From NCBI RefSeq assembly GCF_002865645.1, contig NW_020194667.1, positions 1,821,762-1,885,761 on the forward strand: 64,000 bases of DNA, in the 5' to 3' direction. Positions 24,846 to 37,075 of this stretch are shown one piece after another (within the stretch, counting starts at the first letter, position 1; each line of letters opens with the position of its first letter). Source of the DNA: Hyaloscypha bicolor E. Lineage: Eukaryota; Ascomycota; Leotiomycetes; Helotiales; Hyaloscyphaceae. Made by a program: the position numbers and the translations under genes. Below the pieces are notes generated by a model. It was not told the origin of the DNA and did not search any database. It worked only from the letters and a program-made list of their open reading frames with translations.

Positions 24846-26962
24846 TTAGTATATTAAAGAATTATTTAAGTTATTTAAGTTATTTATAAATATTTATAAA
24901 TAACTTAAATAAAATATAAGTAACGAGTAGCTTAAATAAGTTAAGTAAAATAGAATAATTATATATAAGTTATATAATTATAATAAATTAATATATATTT
25001 AAATTTTTAAAAAAGAACTAAGATCCCTATTAAGTAGCCTTATATAAGCTAAGCTAGTACTTATATAAGAGTACTTAAATACTAATTTTCTATAATAATA
25101 AACTAGAAATATTACTAAAGTTCAAGTCGCTTACTAAGTACTATTACTATCTAATTAGGTAGTGAAATAGTACTAGATATATGCCCTTCCGGAGCTTTAC
25201 CTAACTAGGCTAGCTTAATTACGTATATAGATCACGTATATTATTTAAGTTATTTATAAATATTTATAAATAACTTAAATAATATATAAATAAAATAAAA
25301 GTAATAGATTTTATATTTAACTAAAATAAGAATAATAGCTATTATTTTATTTTATTCTATTTATTTAATATACTAGTTAGCCTTTATTTCTATTATTCCT
25401 ATATATTATACTAGTAATTATATCTTATAGCTAACTCGTATTTAAGTTATTAGATATATCGGAAATTAATATAAGATATTAAAATTAATACTTATATATT
25501 CTTAATATTTTAGCCTTAGGCTTAAGGTATTATAATAATTCTTTTCTTCCCTAACTTACTAAGCTAATAATCCGCCTTATAGATATCTTTTAGAACTTTA
25601 TAGAAGTATTACCTTAATTACGAAGTTTTAATTTTTCCTGTATTATTTATTATAAAATATATAAAAGGAAAACTATAATAAGACAAAAACTCATATAAAG
25701 TATACTAGAGTATAAAACGTAACTTAATAGTAAAATAATAAATTAAAAGTAGAAATAATAAAGGATAAATAATATTTAGTATATAAAAGCTTAATTAATT
25801 AAATATTTATAAGGAATTATTTTCTAAGACTATAAAAAAACTAGCTTTCTTATATAATTTCTGCAAGTTATATATAAAAGGCCGCGGCCTTTATTATATA
25901 ATCTAAATCTTAAAATTACTAAAATAATATAATTTTTAGAAAGTATAGCCTGCTATACTATATTACCTATTTATAACTTATTTCCCTATTACTAGTATTC
26001 TATATTTAGTTTATAGAATACTTAGTAAAAGCTTTAATAATACTATTATTATATAAATTATTATTTACTATAGCTATATTAGATAGAAATTAGTTTTACT
26101 TATTATATATTAGTATATATTATTATCTTTACTAGCCTAAGAAAGCTTATTAAGATCCTTTTTATTATAGATTAGCCTAGATTTAGATATATAATATATA
26201 TTATTTTCTTTATAATATAAAGGAATATACTGAGATTCTTCCTTTAATATAAAATACTATAATATAGTTAGACAGAAATTAGCTATATTATTATAAGATA
26301 TTACTTCTATTAGCTAAATTATATTATATAAAAGATGCTTCTACTATTATATTTATTAAAAGAGTATTACTAGAAGAATTATAATAGTATAATAGTAATA
26401 GTATATTAAATAAATAGAGTAAAATAGAATAATAGTTATTACTCTTATTTTAATTAAATATAAAACCCATTACTTTTATTTTATTTATATATTATTTAAG
26501 TTATTTATAAATATTTATAAATAACTTAAATAACGCACGTGATCTATATACGTAATTGAGCTAGCCTAATTAGGTAAGGCTCCGGGAAAGTATATATCTA
26601 ATACTATCTTGCTATTTAATTAGGTAATAATAATACTTAGTAAGCAAATTAAACCTTAGTAATACTTCTAGTTTATTATTATAGAAAATTAGTATTTAAG
26701 TATCCTTATATAAGTACTAGCTTAGCTTATATAAGGCTGCTTAATAGGGATCTTAGTTCTTTTTTAAAAATTTAAATATATATTAATTTATTATAATTAC
26801 GTGACTTATACGTGATTATTTATAGTTATTTATAGTTATTTATAAATAATTATTCTATTTTACTTAACTTATTTAAGCTACTCGTTACTCATATTTTATT
26901 TAAGTTATTTATAAATATTTATAAATAACTTAAATAACTTGAATAATTCTTTAATATACTAA
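24846..26962. repeat. Large inverted repeat (~0.53-0.56 kb arms) with four palindromes
   Basis: The arms 24846-25373 and 26400-26962 are reverse complements with scattered transitions and one insertion. Each arm contains two copies of a 38-42-bp palindrome centred on AAATATTTATAAA-like sequence (24873-24910, 25241-25282, 26492-26533, 26896-26937). In each arm the palindromes bound a 0.41-0.45-kb unit. The 1.03-kb spacer includes copy B of the 304-bp repeat. No transposase is recognised. It could be a foldback element or two inverted insertions of one repeat family. Confidence 0.75.
25660..25963. repeat. 304-bp dispersed repeat, copy B (possible LTR)
   Basis: Direct-orientation partner of 12382-12685. 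It lies inside the spacer of the large inverted repeat, which argues against a simple LTR interpretation unless the inverted repeat arose later. It retains an unmutated GGCCGCGGCC core within its palindrome, notable in DNA otherwise depleted of CpG. Confidence 0.6.
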
Positions 26963-27886
26963 ATAGTAAGAAGAGGGAGATAAGCTGAACTTATACTTAT
27001 ACTATAGTTAATATAATACCTTTTAGAGAAATAATTATTATTGCAATAGTTAAGAGAATCAAATTCAGAGTAATAGATTAAGGGTTCTGGCTTTAAACTA
27101 GCTATACTATTAAGGCTTTCACTATAGTAAGGCTAGCAAACCAGCTATTATAACCCTTAATATAACTGCTATATCATATCTTATTATATAAGCTTATATA
27201 AATAATACTTTACTTTAGGAAAGTATCTGGTAGCATTATATAATAGATAGTATACTTATAAGGAGTATTAAATATTGACTTCCCAGAATTTGTATTATTG
27301 TCTTTTAGACCCTTTTGAAACTATATAGAAGTATTGATTCGATTCCTATTGAGGTATAGTATTATATATATTTGAGTACAATGTCTTGTGGCAGATAGTA
27401 GTTGAATAAGTGCTAAATAGATCGGTATATGCTTGCATATATTAATATTGGAATTTGTGAGGTTCGGTAAGTTATTTGGTACGGCTCTTTGCAAATAGGG
27501 ATCTCAAATCGGCCCCGAAAGAACCCCTTGCCTTACTCTTTCCAATTTTAGCCGGCAGCAGTCGTAGCCGAGAAGCCCAAATAGGTCGCCCCTGTCCACC
27601 GTGGGCTCACCTCCTTGGCTCGCTTGCTCAGCCTGGCTCAGGTCTGGCTCACCCACAGCTCAGGCTATAGCAGCAACAGCTCAGGTCCAAAGACGGAAAT
27701 GGAAAATGCTCATGTCGAGATTCCGATATCGAATAAGCTGTTCCAGAATATGATATTCTCGGGTTTGTCCGCAGCTATGCGGACGTTTTCTCGGTTGTGA
27801 AGGTTGGGAAGGATATGCCGCACGCAAATGCAACCCTTTTCCAAGCGATCCAAGAACAAATCCAGTGGTCACCAGATTTCTGCTTT
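26963..27886. other. Transition from AT-rich block to gene-rich DNA
   Basis: AT-rich to about 27,450, then normal composition. Short frames at 27476-27800 have no motif. This is the 3' flank of the carboxylase beta gene. No terminator signal can be assigned with confidence. Confidence 0.5.
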
Positions 27887-29611
27887 TCAATAAAAAATCG
27901 GATGGATCTTCCCATTTGCTCGATCCAACAGCCTCATTGGCAAAAGTTCCTCATACACATGCTTCAGCCACTCGGCAACGATCCGCCTGGTCATGGCTGG
28001 ATCGATGATTTCCTCAACCCCAAATGCGTTCGCTGTACGCACTGGGTTCATGAGTCGGGTATATTCCTCCTCCAGCTCTTTGTATCTCGCTTCACGTTGC
28101 CCCATGTCTTTGATCGCTTTCAGCTCCGCCGCGTGGCCAACTTCTATCCCACCATCGAGTGGGAGGCTACCCCATTCGCCACTTGGCCACGCTACCCTCA
28201 TTCGTGGGTCTCGGCAGTCCAGCATTATCCCGCCAGCAACGCCATATACTCGTCTTGTAACAACACTGAATACCGGTGCTGTAGTAGAGAAATATGTTGT
28301 GGCCAGTGCAACTCCATGTCTCATCGTTGCAGTTCGCTCCGCAATCGTGCCTATAGCATATCCTGGCACATCGACAAATTGGAGTATTGGGATATTGAAA
28401 ACATCACAAAACTTCAAATGCCGAGTGATCTTCTGGCTGCCTGCCGCGTCTAGAGCACCAGCATTTACTTCGCAGTTCAGAGATATTATGCCCACCGAGC
28501 GGCCACCAAGTCTTGCGAGACCGATAATGGCTGTCGTTCCCCAGAGTGCACCAATCTCGAACCAACTTCCATTATCCACAACTGTTGTGATGATCTTCCT
28601 TGGGTCATACATTCTCGCTTTTCGTCTTGGTATTATGGTTCGCAGCTCCTCGCAGAGTCTGTCTGGGGGGTCTTCAGATGAAAAAACTGGAGGCAGAGAA
28701 CTTCCCGAGTTTGGTAGATAACTCAAAATATTCCGTAGCTGCTCGAAACACTCTTGTTCGTTCGCGGCGAGGTTGTCAATCGTCCCATTCGTGCAGTGCA
28801 TACTCGGTCCACCGAGATCTGTAAAGCTCAAGCCCTCCTCAAACGTAGCACCAGCAACGACCTTCGGGCCAGCATTAAACAAAGCTCCAACGTCTGCTGC
28901 CATTACCGAGAAATGGCAAGCCACAACCCGTGCTGCTCCAAGCCCAATAGCTGGTCCTAGAACAGCTCCCAAGTTCGGAATTCCAAGATTCAACTGCGCC
29001 GTCACTATCTTGAACGACGGCATTGGAGGAATATACGAGAATCCCGCCGTCTTGATCGTCGTTACCGAGCCCCCACCAGAACTTCCGTCCACCAGTTTAA
29101 CAATCGGAAGCCTCAAGGAAATAGCCAATTTCTCCATGTATAATGTCTTCTCCATCAGGGCGCCATCTGCGTGTCCCGCTCGAATCGAAAAATCATCTGC
29201 GGTAAACACCACCCTCCTCCCCCGCAGCGTTCCAAATCCTTGCACATTGTTGCTGGGTATGTATAATATAGGTTCTTCCCGTGTACCTTCAAGCTTCTTC
29301 CATTCCACTGTGCCGGAGACGGAGCCTATTTCGTGGAAACTTCCTGGGTCTAGAAGCTCCAGAACGCGTTCTCGGACCCAAAGCTTCCCGGCTTATTTTT
29401 GGCGGACGTAGCCTTTGTTGCTCGTGTCTGGTGTACTTGCTATCGTTCGTAGGGAGTCAAGTTGCCCGAGAATGTCGGAGTAATCTGGTGGGAGCTCGTC
29501 TTTCGTTCTGGAAGCTCGGCGTCTTTTTGGTGGAGCAACGTGGTTAGCTACTTGGGACAGTCGCCCTGCAGGACTCGTTTTCGAGGAATTGTTCCCATTG
29601 TCGTCTGCCAT
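27887..29611 (-). CDS. Acyl-CoA carboxylase beta subunit (carboxyltransferase), in-frame TAA at codon 73
   Basis: This is a propionyl-CoA-carboxylase-type carboxyltransferase that would transfer the carboxyl group from biotin to an acyl-CoA. The frame from 29611 spans 575 codons. The N-domain shows GKLWVRERVLELLDPGSF, GGGSVTTIK and GPAIGLGAARVVACHFSVM. The C-domain shows VNAGALDAAGSQK, FVDVPGYAIGT and VYGVAGGIMLD. The usual NPVRTANAFGVEEIIDP follows near the end. It lacks the features of methylcrotonyl-CoA carboxylase beta. Residues of the start peptide read RLSQVANHV, close to a PTS2 peroxisomal signal. A TAA at 29393-29395 interrupts the frame just before GKLW. Either it is a nonsense mutation (for example from CAA), or a 45-nt GTACAC..TAAG intron (29392-29436) removes it in frame. 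If translation instead began at the Met at 29308, a 473-residue product would lack the first part of the domain. The gene is divergent from the alpha-subunit gene. Confidence 0.88.
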
Positions 29612-29895
29612 TGTGACATATGGAAGAATGGATGTACGAGGGTGTGTTGGAGGGAAAGGGAAGAATCTGATTCCATCTTGAGATATGTTAGAACTGAGTT
29701 GCGGTTGTCAAGTTGCCTCGGCTAGATTACCCCACGTTTTGGCGGGGAAAGTGCCGACAAGGGCCAGCAATATCTCAACCATTCCCCTTTTCAAGTACGC
29801 ATTTCAAAATTAAAGATTACCAACATGTTGTTTTACTCATTTCGTTAAATGGTGAAACGTGCGGAACAGATCTTACACCTGTTTTTATAGACTCA
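29612..29895. promoter_or_regulatory. Shared divergent promoter of carboxylase alpha/beta genes
   Basis: The 284 bp between the two start codons is the only space for both promoters. Co-regulation of the two subunits is therefore likely by position. No specific factor site is assigned. Confidence 0.6.
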
Positions 29896-31975
29896 ATGTC
29901 TCCCCCACATCAGAGACCCATAAGGCGCCTTCTCGTGGCCAATCGGTGAGCGCGAATCATTATATGTCTCTCTAAATCAGAAGGCAACTTACAATTGCTA
30001 GGGGAGAAATTGCTACACGAATCATATCAACAGCCAGGGAATTAGATATTGAGACAATTTCAATCTACACCTCATCTGATGCATCTCACACTTTCGGCTC
30101 CTCTCATTCCGTACAGCTCACTTCCCCAGCATCATTTCTAGACATTTCAGAACTCATCACAATTGTCAAGAAGCATAGAATAGACACTGTTCATCCAGGC
30201 TACGGTTTCCTCTCGGAATCGCCTGAGTTCGCTAGACGGATGTGGGATGAGGCTGGCGCTCTCGTTATCGGACCTGGGCCTCGTATTCTATCGAGAACGG
30301 GTGACAAACTACAGGCCAGAATCCTCGCAGAAGAATGCCACGTCCCAGTACTCCCCGCTCTCAGAATGCCCACTAATGAGATATCTGAGCTTTGGAAATT
30401 TGCTTCTTCAGTTGGGTACCCTATTATTATCAAGGCTGTCGACGGCGGCGGCGGACGAGGGATCAGGATTGTTCAGAGAGATGAAGATTTGACTTCGCTG
30501 GCAAAGAGAGCGTTGCAAGAAAGTCCAAGTGGGAAAGTCTTTGCTGAGAAAGCTGCCGTTGATGGATATAGGCATGTTGAGGTGCAGATTATCGGCGATG
30601 GGAGGGGAAATGTGAGGCATCTTTGGGAGAGGGAGTGCAGCATTCAAAGACGATTTCAAAAAGTCGTGGAATTTGCCCCGAGCTCGATACCAGATCGAAA
30701 ATTGGTCGGGGAGGTGATCCATGCAGCTTTGAGCATGGCGAAGAAGGTTTGTGTTGTTGTGGCCCACCTTCCATTTCATGCTGACAGAAGCAGGTCAACC
30801 ATTCGTCCCTTGGAACTTTTGAATTCCTCGTACGAGCATCACCCCCAGAATTTTACTTTCTAGAAGTCAACCCCAGGCTCCAAGTCGAGCACACCATAAC
30901 TGAGTCCATTGCCATGGGCATCAACCTCGTGAAAATGCAGCTTCTCCTCGCTCAAGGACAGTCCCTATCAGAAATGGGCATCTCCCACCTTTCTGAAAGC
31001 CCCGAGACACCTGCGCCAATATACTCTCTCGAACTCAGGGTGACCGCCGAAGACGCATCCAATGATTGGACGTTAAGCGTTGGCAAGATCAACTCAATTC
31101 GATTCCCGGCTGGAAATGGCATCAGGGTCGATAGCCATCTTCTCCTTTCACAAGCAACAGTCATTGGAACGGATTTCGACAGTTTGATCGCGAAGATCAT
31201 CATCACTGCGCCAACTTGGGACGATGTTGTCCGAAAAGCAAAGCGAGCTCTGGCAGATACTCACATTGAAGGTGTCAAGACAAGCCTGGATGTCCTCCGA
31301 GGCATCGTTGCTAGCGATGCTTTCGCCGTTCAGGGCTGTGATACACAGTGGCTGGAAGCAAATCTCCAGTCTGCCGTAGAATCAGGAAAACGGATTTCTT
31401 CTCAACTAACCAATACTTCTACCGCCACATTGAATAAACCAAGTACTTCAGTACCAGTATCATCAAATGTCCTCTTCCGCAAAGGAGACGCCTGGTCCAT
31501 CTCCCTCACTCCTGAAGCGTCCCAATCAGAAACAACACTAACACCAGCACCCTCCCATCTCCAACTAACCCGCATCCACCGCAACGAATTCCCAACCTCT
31601 CTCACAGCGTCGATCCTCTATACCACCCCTTCCCAACAAACTCCGATCCCGTACACCCTCACCCTCACCCTCGCCTCAACAACCGCATCTTTCGGCTCTC
31701 TCTCCAACGCTGCCACACACCGGCGCGGCGACCCGGGGAATCAGAACCATGTCATTACCCCGTTTGCAGGGAGGTTGATGGAGATTTTGGTCGATGTGGG
31801 AGATGAGGTGAAGAAGGGGGAGACGGTGGCGGTTGTGAGGCAGATGAAGATGGAGTTGGAGATTAGGGCGAGTAAAGGGGGGCGATTGGGTTGGGTTTAC
31901 GAGGGAGAAGCGGGGGATGAGGTTGGTGAAGGGGTGTTGTTGGCTGAGATTGAAGGGGGAGGTGCGAAGTTGTGA
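29896..31975 (+). CDS. Acyl-CoA carboxylase alpha subunit (biotin carboxylase-BCCP), C-terminal AKL
   Basis: This subunit would carboxylate biotin with ATP and bicarbonate and carry it on its own biotinyl domain. The model is join(29896..29945, 30002..30746, 30794..31975), 658 aa. Intron 1 is 29946-30001 (GTGAGC..CTAG); intron 2 is 30747-30793 with a GCTGAC branch site. The start reads RRLLVANRGEIATRI. The biotin carboxylase domain has VHPGYGFLSE, the ATP-grasp glycine loop VDGGGGRGIRIV near residue 163, and FYFLEVNPRLQVEHTITE. The C-terminal biotinyl domain has QMKME with the biotin lysine at residue 617. The length suits the family. There is no mitochondrial presequence before the first catalytic strand. 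The last residues GGGAKL form a PTS1-like signal, so a peroxisomal location is inferred. It is paired with the beta gene. Confidence 0.93.
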
Positions 31976-33835
31976 AGGGTGCGGCATACTTGAAGCTAGA
32001 TGGCGGGCTTTAGACTCCAAACACCAGGAAATGTTCTAAATAAAGACATCCAATCGATATCGTTATACTGGATACAGTCGAGTCTCCACAATGGAAGATC
32101 TTCCTTGACTCCATCCAACACTTAGAGGTTAAAAGCTGTGAACAATTCGGAACGCAACATCAGAGGAGTGTTGAACAGAATGCCACTGTATATGTGGGGT
32201 TCTAAGACCTCCATTTGGCGCACAACCAACCACCTTCCCACTAAGAAAGAAGCTTCCAGATTCAGGTGCAATATTGCCAGGCCCTACTCATTTCGGGGAG
32301 GGAAACTTCGGCCGACAACTCCAGAGAACAACCCCGGCCACTTCCAAACTTCACTCACGACACATGCAAAGCTCTACGCGACCACTAGGTCAAAAATTAA
32401 GACGAGGCGCAGAAATAAAGTTGAACGCTATCAATCACGTTACTACACGTCGGGCACAAGATTGAGTTGATATCCGGAGATTTTCGGAGTGCATTTGAGA
32501 GCAAGCGAAACTGTCCAAGAAGTCAAAGGCCGCATGAAGAAGGACATTCTATTTTGCACGGAGTGTTTTTGAATTGTTAGCATTCGATCGAGACTAAAAT
32601 CGAGGTTTAAAGTTTAATCTCGTCTTTCCGAAAGGGGATGGATATAGGGGAGGCTGCGGGGTTCGGGGGGTGGCGCAGGGCTGGGCTGTGGCTTATAGAT
32701 CAGAACACACTGATTCAAACCTTATTGGAGCCCTGTCGCCAACAGTACCACATGATGCACATCCCTTGAGATTGCTTCTGCTTGTCATTTACCAACAGAA
32801 CTCTCAGAATCTTTTCAACAACATGAAAAGCGTAGGCTAAAGTACAAATCGAAACCATAGGGGAAGTAGAAGCAAAAGCTCATTTGGCGAGGTGCCCACT
32901 CGTAATTAATATATGTGCTGGAGTGGCACAACCGCTGGGCATTGCGGCTAAGCAGCAATGGCATGGCACAGACCTTGGTGAGAAAAGAAGTCGCGATGCT
33001 GGACTCACGACGCGCCTTGAGTCTTCAATTCACTTCTGAGGGCTCTGCTCTCAGCTCAGCCGTGTTAATTCCGTTATTTATGTTAGTGGTTTTAGTGATG
33101 AGCTGAAGACCATGACTCGAAGATCTACCGCCACAGTCCCCACTTGGGAAGAAGAAAACAATAACGCGCTGAGAAGCGCAACCAACCTGAAACCCCAATC
33201 ACTTTAAAAACAAACAAATTGGAACGATGGAACTCTCGACGGCAGCAACTGAAAGCGCTCATCTCGCCACTTGCTTGATATATTTCCAGATGTCAAATTA
33301 TGCAGGACCCGTCGGCGCGGTCGTTCCTGACGAACGACAGGGGGGCTCGCTTGGGTAGGGGTAAAATCGTCAGTCGGCGGATTATTGGCGCGGGCTGACG
33401 GCAAAATCGCAAACCTCAGAAACACGAACAGCCAAGCCAATCTAATCTTAATTTGCACCTCACTTTGAAGAGGGCGTGCCGCAAGCACCCCCCTTGTTGC
33501 CCCAGTTGATTGGCGCATCACCTGCTTCCAAACTCTCTCCCCGCAATTCAGGATGCAGAACACTCGGCGGAAGACTCGGATGACTCAAATGAGCCCAGCA
33601 CAGCTCGAGCAGGAAAAGCCACAGCGGCGCCAACTGCCCTCACGGCTGCGCAAGGACGCAGACGGCGCTTTTTTCGGACATGGCTTGCCATGGCATGACC
33701 GAGTAGCCAGCTGTGGTAGGCGCAAACGGCTGTTTTTGGATAGGCAGCGTTTGCAGCTCGTTCTGTAGAAATAGTAGGCCTGCACCCCACCCCCCCAAAG
33801 TTTAGCAAGAGGTAGGGTGTGGATTCTTCTATTCT
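31976..33835. other. Long intergenic region
   Basis: 1.86 kb without a gene I can support. Frames up to 119 codons (for example 32138-32470 plus, 33204-33563 minus) show no motif and overlap in several phases. The right part, with pyrimidine-rich stretches before 33836, is presumably the glucanase promoter. Confidence 0.5.
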
Positions 33836-36800
33836 GTGCTTTCTTTCACACACTCGTTCAAGATGCTTCGGCCCTCACTCCAGTCACTCTTTGCTGTTTG
33901 CGCTTTCTTTTCTGTGGCCTTTGCCAATGCCTTGCCTAACAATGGCCCGGTCAAGTACGAGACCATGGTTGTGTACGAGACTATAACAACTTGCATCACC
34001 ACGTCTTCTGTCTATACGATTTCTGCTCCCGCCACGACCTGCAGTCTCAGCTCCAGCGGTGTCATAATTCCTTCTCCTCCCCCTCCCCCTCCCAAAAGTA
34101 CGAGCGCCCCGAGCCAAGAATACACCACCTCGACTGTCTATATCACCACTGTGAAAACTATCACGAGCTGTGCTTCAACCGTTCAAAGCTGCCCGGCGAC
34201 CGAAGCAACACACACGTACGTCGTCACGGATACTATCTCCTCGTACGTTACAATCTGCCCGGTCACGGCAACCCAAACGCCTACTGGACCAAGCTCCTCG
34301 TCTTATCCAGTCTCTCCTTCTCTAAGCCCGTCAAGATCTGTCTCAAAGTCATATTCAGAGACCAAATCCTATGGCCCGACGGGTCCATCCTCCTCGGCCT
34401 CTGCCGGCCCGACCTACCCAGTCAGCACACCAACCGTATCATCAGCCTCCTCCGTGTCTACATATCAGCCAACATCCGGTAGCACGCTTTCTCCAAGCAC
34501 ATCTAGCTCAGTGACCGCATCCGCTTCAAACACGAGTGTCAGCAGTTCGTCGACTGTATCAAGTTCATATTCAGTTAGCAGCCCATCCACCCCGACTCCT
34601 ACAGCTTGTTCTTATTGGATGGAAAACATCAAACATCAAGGAATCGCACCATTTGCTGGCAGCGGATATCAAGTCTTCCGTAATGTGAAAGATGCAGCTT
34701 ATGGGGCAAAAGGAGATGGCGTTACTGATGACACTGCTGCAATTCAAAAAGCCATCAGCACTGGCTCGAATTGTCCGCCCGACGGTACCTGTCAGTCTTC
34801 AAGCACGACTCCAGCACTGATTTACTTCCCACCGGGTACCTATATTATTTCAACGCCGATCCTCATGCATTATGGGAGTTCGCTCATTGGCAATCCAAAC
34901 TGTCCGCCAGTCCTCAAGGCCAAGAGCACTTTCCCAATTCCCGGCAATCCCAACTATTCTACATATATCGTGGATGGAAACGCTTACGGCACTACCGGAA
35001 ACTTGGCGTATGGGGCAACCAATACTTTCTGGCGACAATTCCGCAATTTCGTTCTTGATACAACTGCAGTGCGCGCTAACGCTAATATCCTCGGGCTTCA
35101 CTGGCCAACAGCTCAAGCAACGTCGGTGGAAAATGTAGTTTTCAAGGCGTCCGACGCTCCTGGCACCACGCAGGGGGGTATGCTCTCTGAACAAGGATCG
35201 GGAGGCTTCATGGGCAATTTGACATTCTATGGGGGATCACGTGGGCTCGATGTTGCCAACCAGTACGTACCTGCTGGCACGATATTTGTAGGATTTGGAC
35301 GGCTGACATCTGCAGGCAATTCACCATGAGAAACCTCAATTTCTACAACGCAGGTGTTGCAATCAAACAGAACTTTAATTGGGTATGGAATGCCACCCGT
35401 CAAAAAGGCCTTTAAGCTAATCGTGAACTCTAGGGATGGGTTTACAAAGGAATTTCGATCACCAATTGCTCGGTTGGAATCCAATTTGAAGCAAGTACGG
35501 ATGGTCAAGTTGGAGTTTCGTCCTTGACCCTCATCGACAGCAGTATTGTAAATACCCCCGTCGGGATCTCGTTGCAACGAGCAAACGAAGACACAACCAC
35601 ACCTAGTGTTGAAAGCCTGATCATTGAGAATCTCTCTCTCACCAATGTTCCAACTGCGATCGGGATATTAGGAGGGACGACTTTACTTGCGGGAACGACT
35701 GGAACAAGCAACATTGCTGGTTGGGGACGAGGCCCTTCATATACTGCAACCGGGCATACTAGAATCCAAGGGAATATCACACCCGCAACCAGACCAAGCG
35801 TACTCAAAACATCGACCGGCGAGTTTTACCAACGCTCAAAACCTCAGTATGAGACTTCTCAAGCTTCGTCCTTCGTCAGCGTTCGTAGCTTTGGTGCAAA
35901 CGGTGACGGGGTGACTGATGACACCGCTGCACTCACCTCCGCTATAAACTCTGCACTCAGTTCTGGGTCAATCCTTTTCGTCGATGCCGGCTACTATGTT
36001 GTTTCAAGCACCATTTACATTCCTCCCGGAAGCAAGATCACTGGTGAAGGATACCCAGTTATTCTAGCCAGTGGGCCCGTCTTTGCAGATATCAACAACC
36101 CAACCGCTGTTGTCAAGGTTGGAAAGTCTGGTGGGGAAAAAGGGACTGTTGAATGGTCCAACATGATGGTTAGTACGAAGGGGGCCGCAGCTGGTGCTAT
36201 CCTCATCGAGTGGAACCTGGATGCAACAGGGCTCGCACCGGCAGGCATGTGGGATGTCCATACCCGTATTGGAGGCTTTACCGGCTCTGATCTCCAGCTT
36301 GCCCAATGTCCAACTGGGACTTTTGATAGCCGGAACGGGAACGTAACCATGACCTCAACCAACCTCCCCCAAAAATGCATCGCCGCCTTCATGTCCATGC
36401 ACGTTACGAAATATGCTGCAGGCCTTTACATGGAGAATGTCTGGCTCTGGGTTGCTGACCACGATGTCGACGATGCAACGGTGACTCAGATCACCATCTT
36501 CGCCGGCCGTGGTCTACTTGTCGAAAGCACAGCCGGTTCAATCTGGATGTATGGAACAGCAGTCGAGCATCATGCTCTGTACCAATACCAGTTAGCCAAC
36601 ACCGCGAATATCTACATGGGTGAGATTCAAACGGAGACGCCATATTATCAGCCTAACCCGAATACGGCAATTCCTTTCCCAGCGGTCGCCAGTCTGAACG
36701 ATCCTGCTACTGCAAGCGATGCAGTTGGTCTTCGTATTTTGAGCAGCAACAATATCTTGGTTTACGGTGCTGGATTGTACAGCTTCTTCTACAACTATAA

Positions 36801-37075
36801 TGTTCACTGTTCCGACGCTGTACGTTTGCTCAAATCCTCTCTGATGTCCAAGCAACTTTTTATCAAGCAATTACTAACTCTCTCCACAGGGTAATGGCGA
36901 ATGGTGCCAGCCACGCATCTTCAGCGTCGAGAAGAGCAGCGACATCACAGTGTACGGTCTGCAAACTGTTGGGACGCAAAACATGATTACTGTGGATGGG
37001 ATGGATGTTGCTTCCTCTGCGGATAATGTTGGGGGACAACACTTTGTTGACACTATTGTCAAATTCACGCAGTAG
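33836..37075 (+). CDS. GH55 exo-beta-1,3-glucanase, secreted
   Basis: This enzyme is predicted to hydrolyse beta-1,3-glucan from chain ends. The model is join(33836..35262, 35316..35382, 35434..36819, 36890..37075), 1,021 aa. The introns are 53, 51 and 70 nt, the last with a CTAAC branch site. A second Met at 33863 starts a clean signal peptide (MLRPSLQSLFAVCAFFSVAFANA without the first nine residues), so it may be the true start. A Ser/Thr-rich mucin-like stretch of about 220 residues follows, with TITTC-type repeats and a proline run. Two pectate-lyase-3 beta-helix halves then begin with the duplicated signature (Y)GA(K/N)GDGVTDDTAA, near residues 285 and 650, as in GH55. The long O-glycosylatable N-terminus suggests cell-wall or matrix association. 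No frame damage is seen. Confidence 0.92.

Noticed and set aside
27993..28721. A 242-codon plus-strand frame antisense to the carboxylase beta gene
   Set aside because: The opposite strand encodes a highly conserved carboxyltransferase; the antisense frame has no motif and is a codon-bias shadow.
32138..32470. A 110-codon plus-strand frame between the carboxylase alpha and glucanase genes
   Set aside because: Basic, low-information sequence without motif, overlapped by another open phase; no splice partners found.
33204..33853. Several overlapping frames upstream of the glucanase gene
   Set aside because: They overlap in up to four phases with no domain, consistent with GC-rich promoter DNA lacking chance stops.
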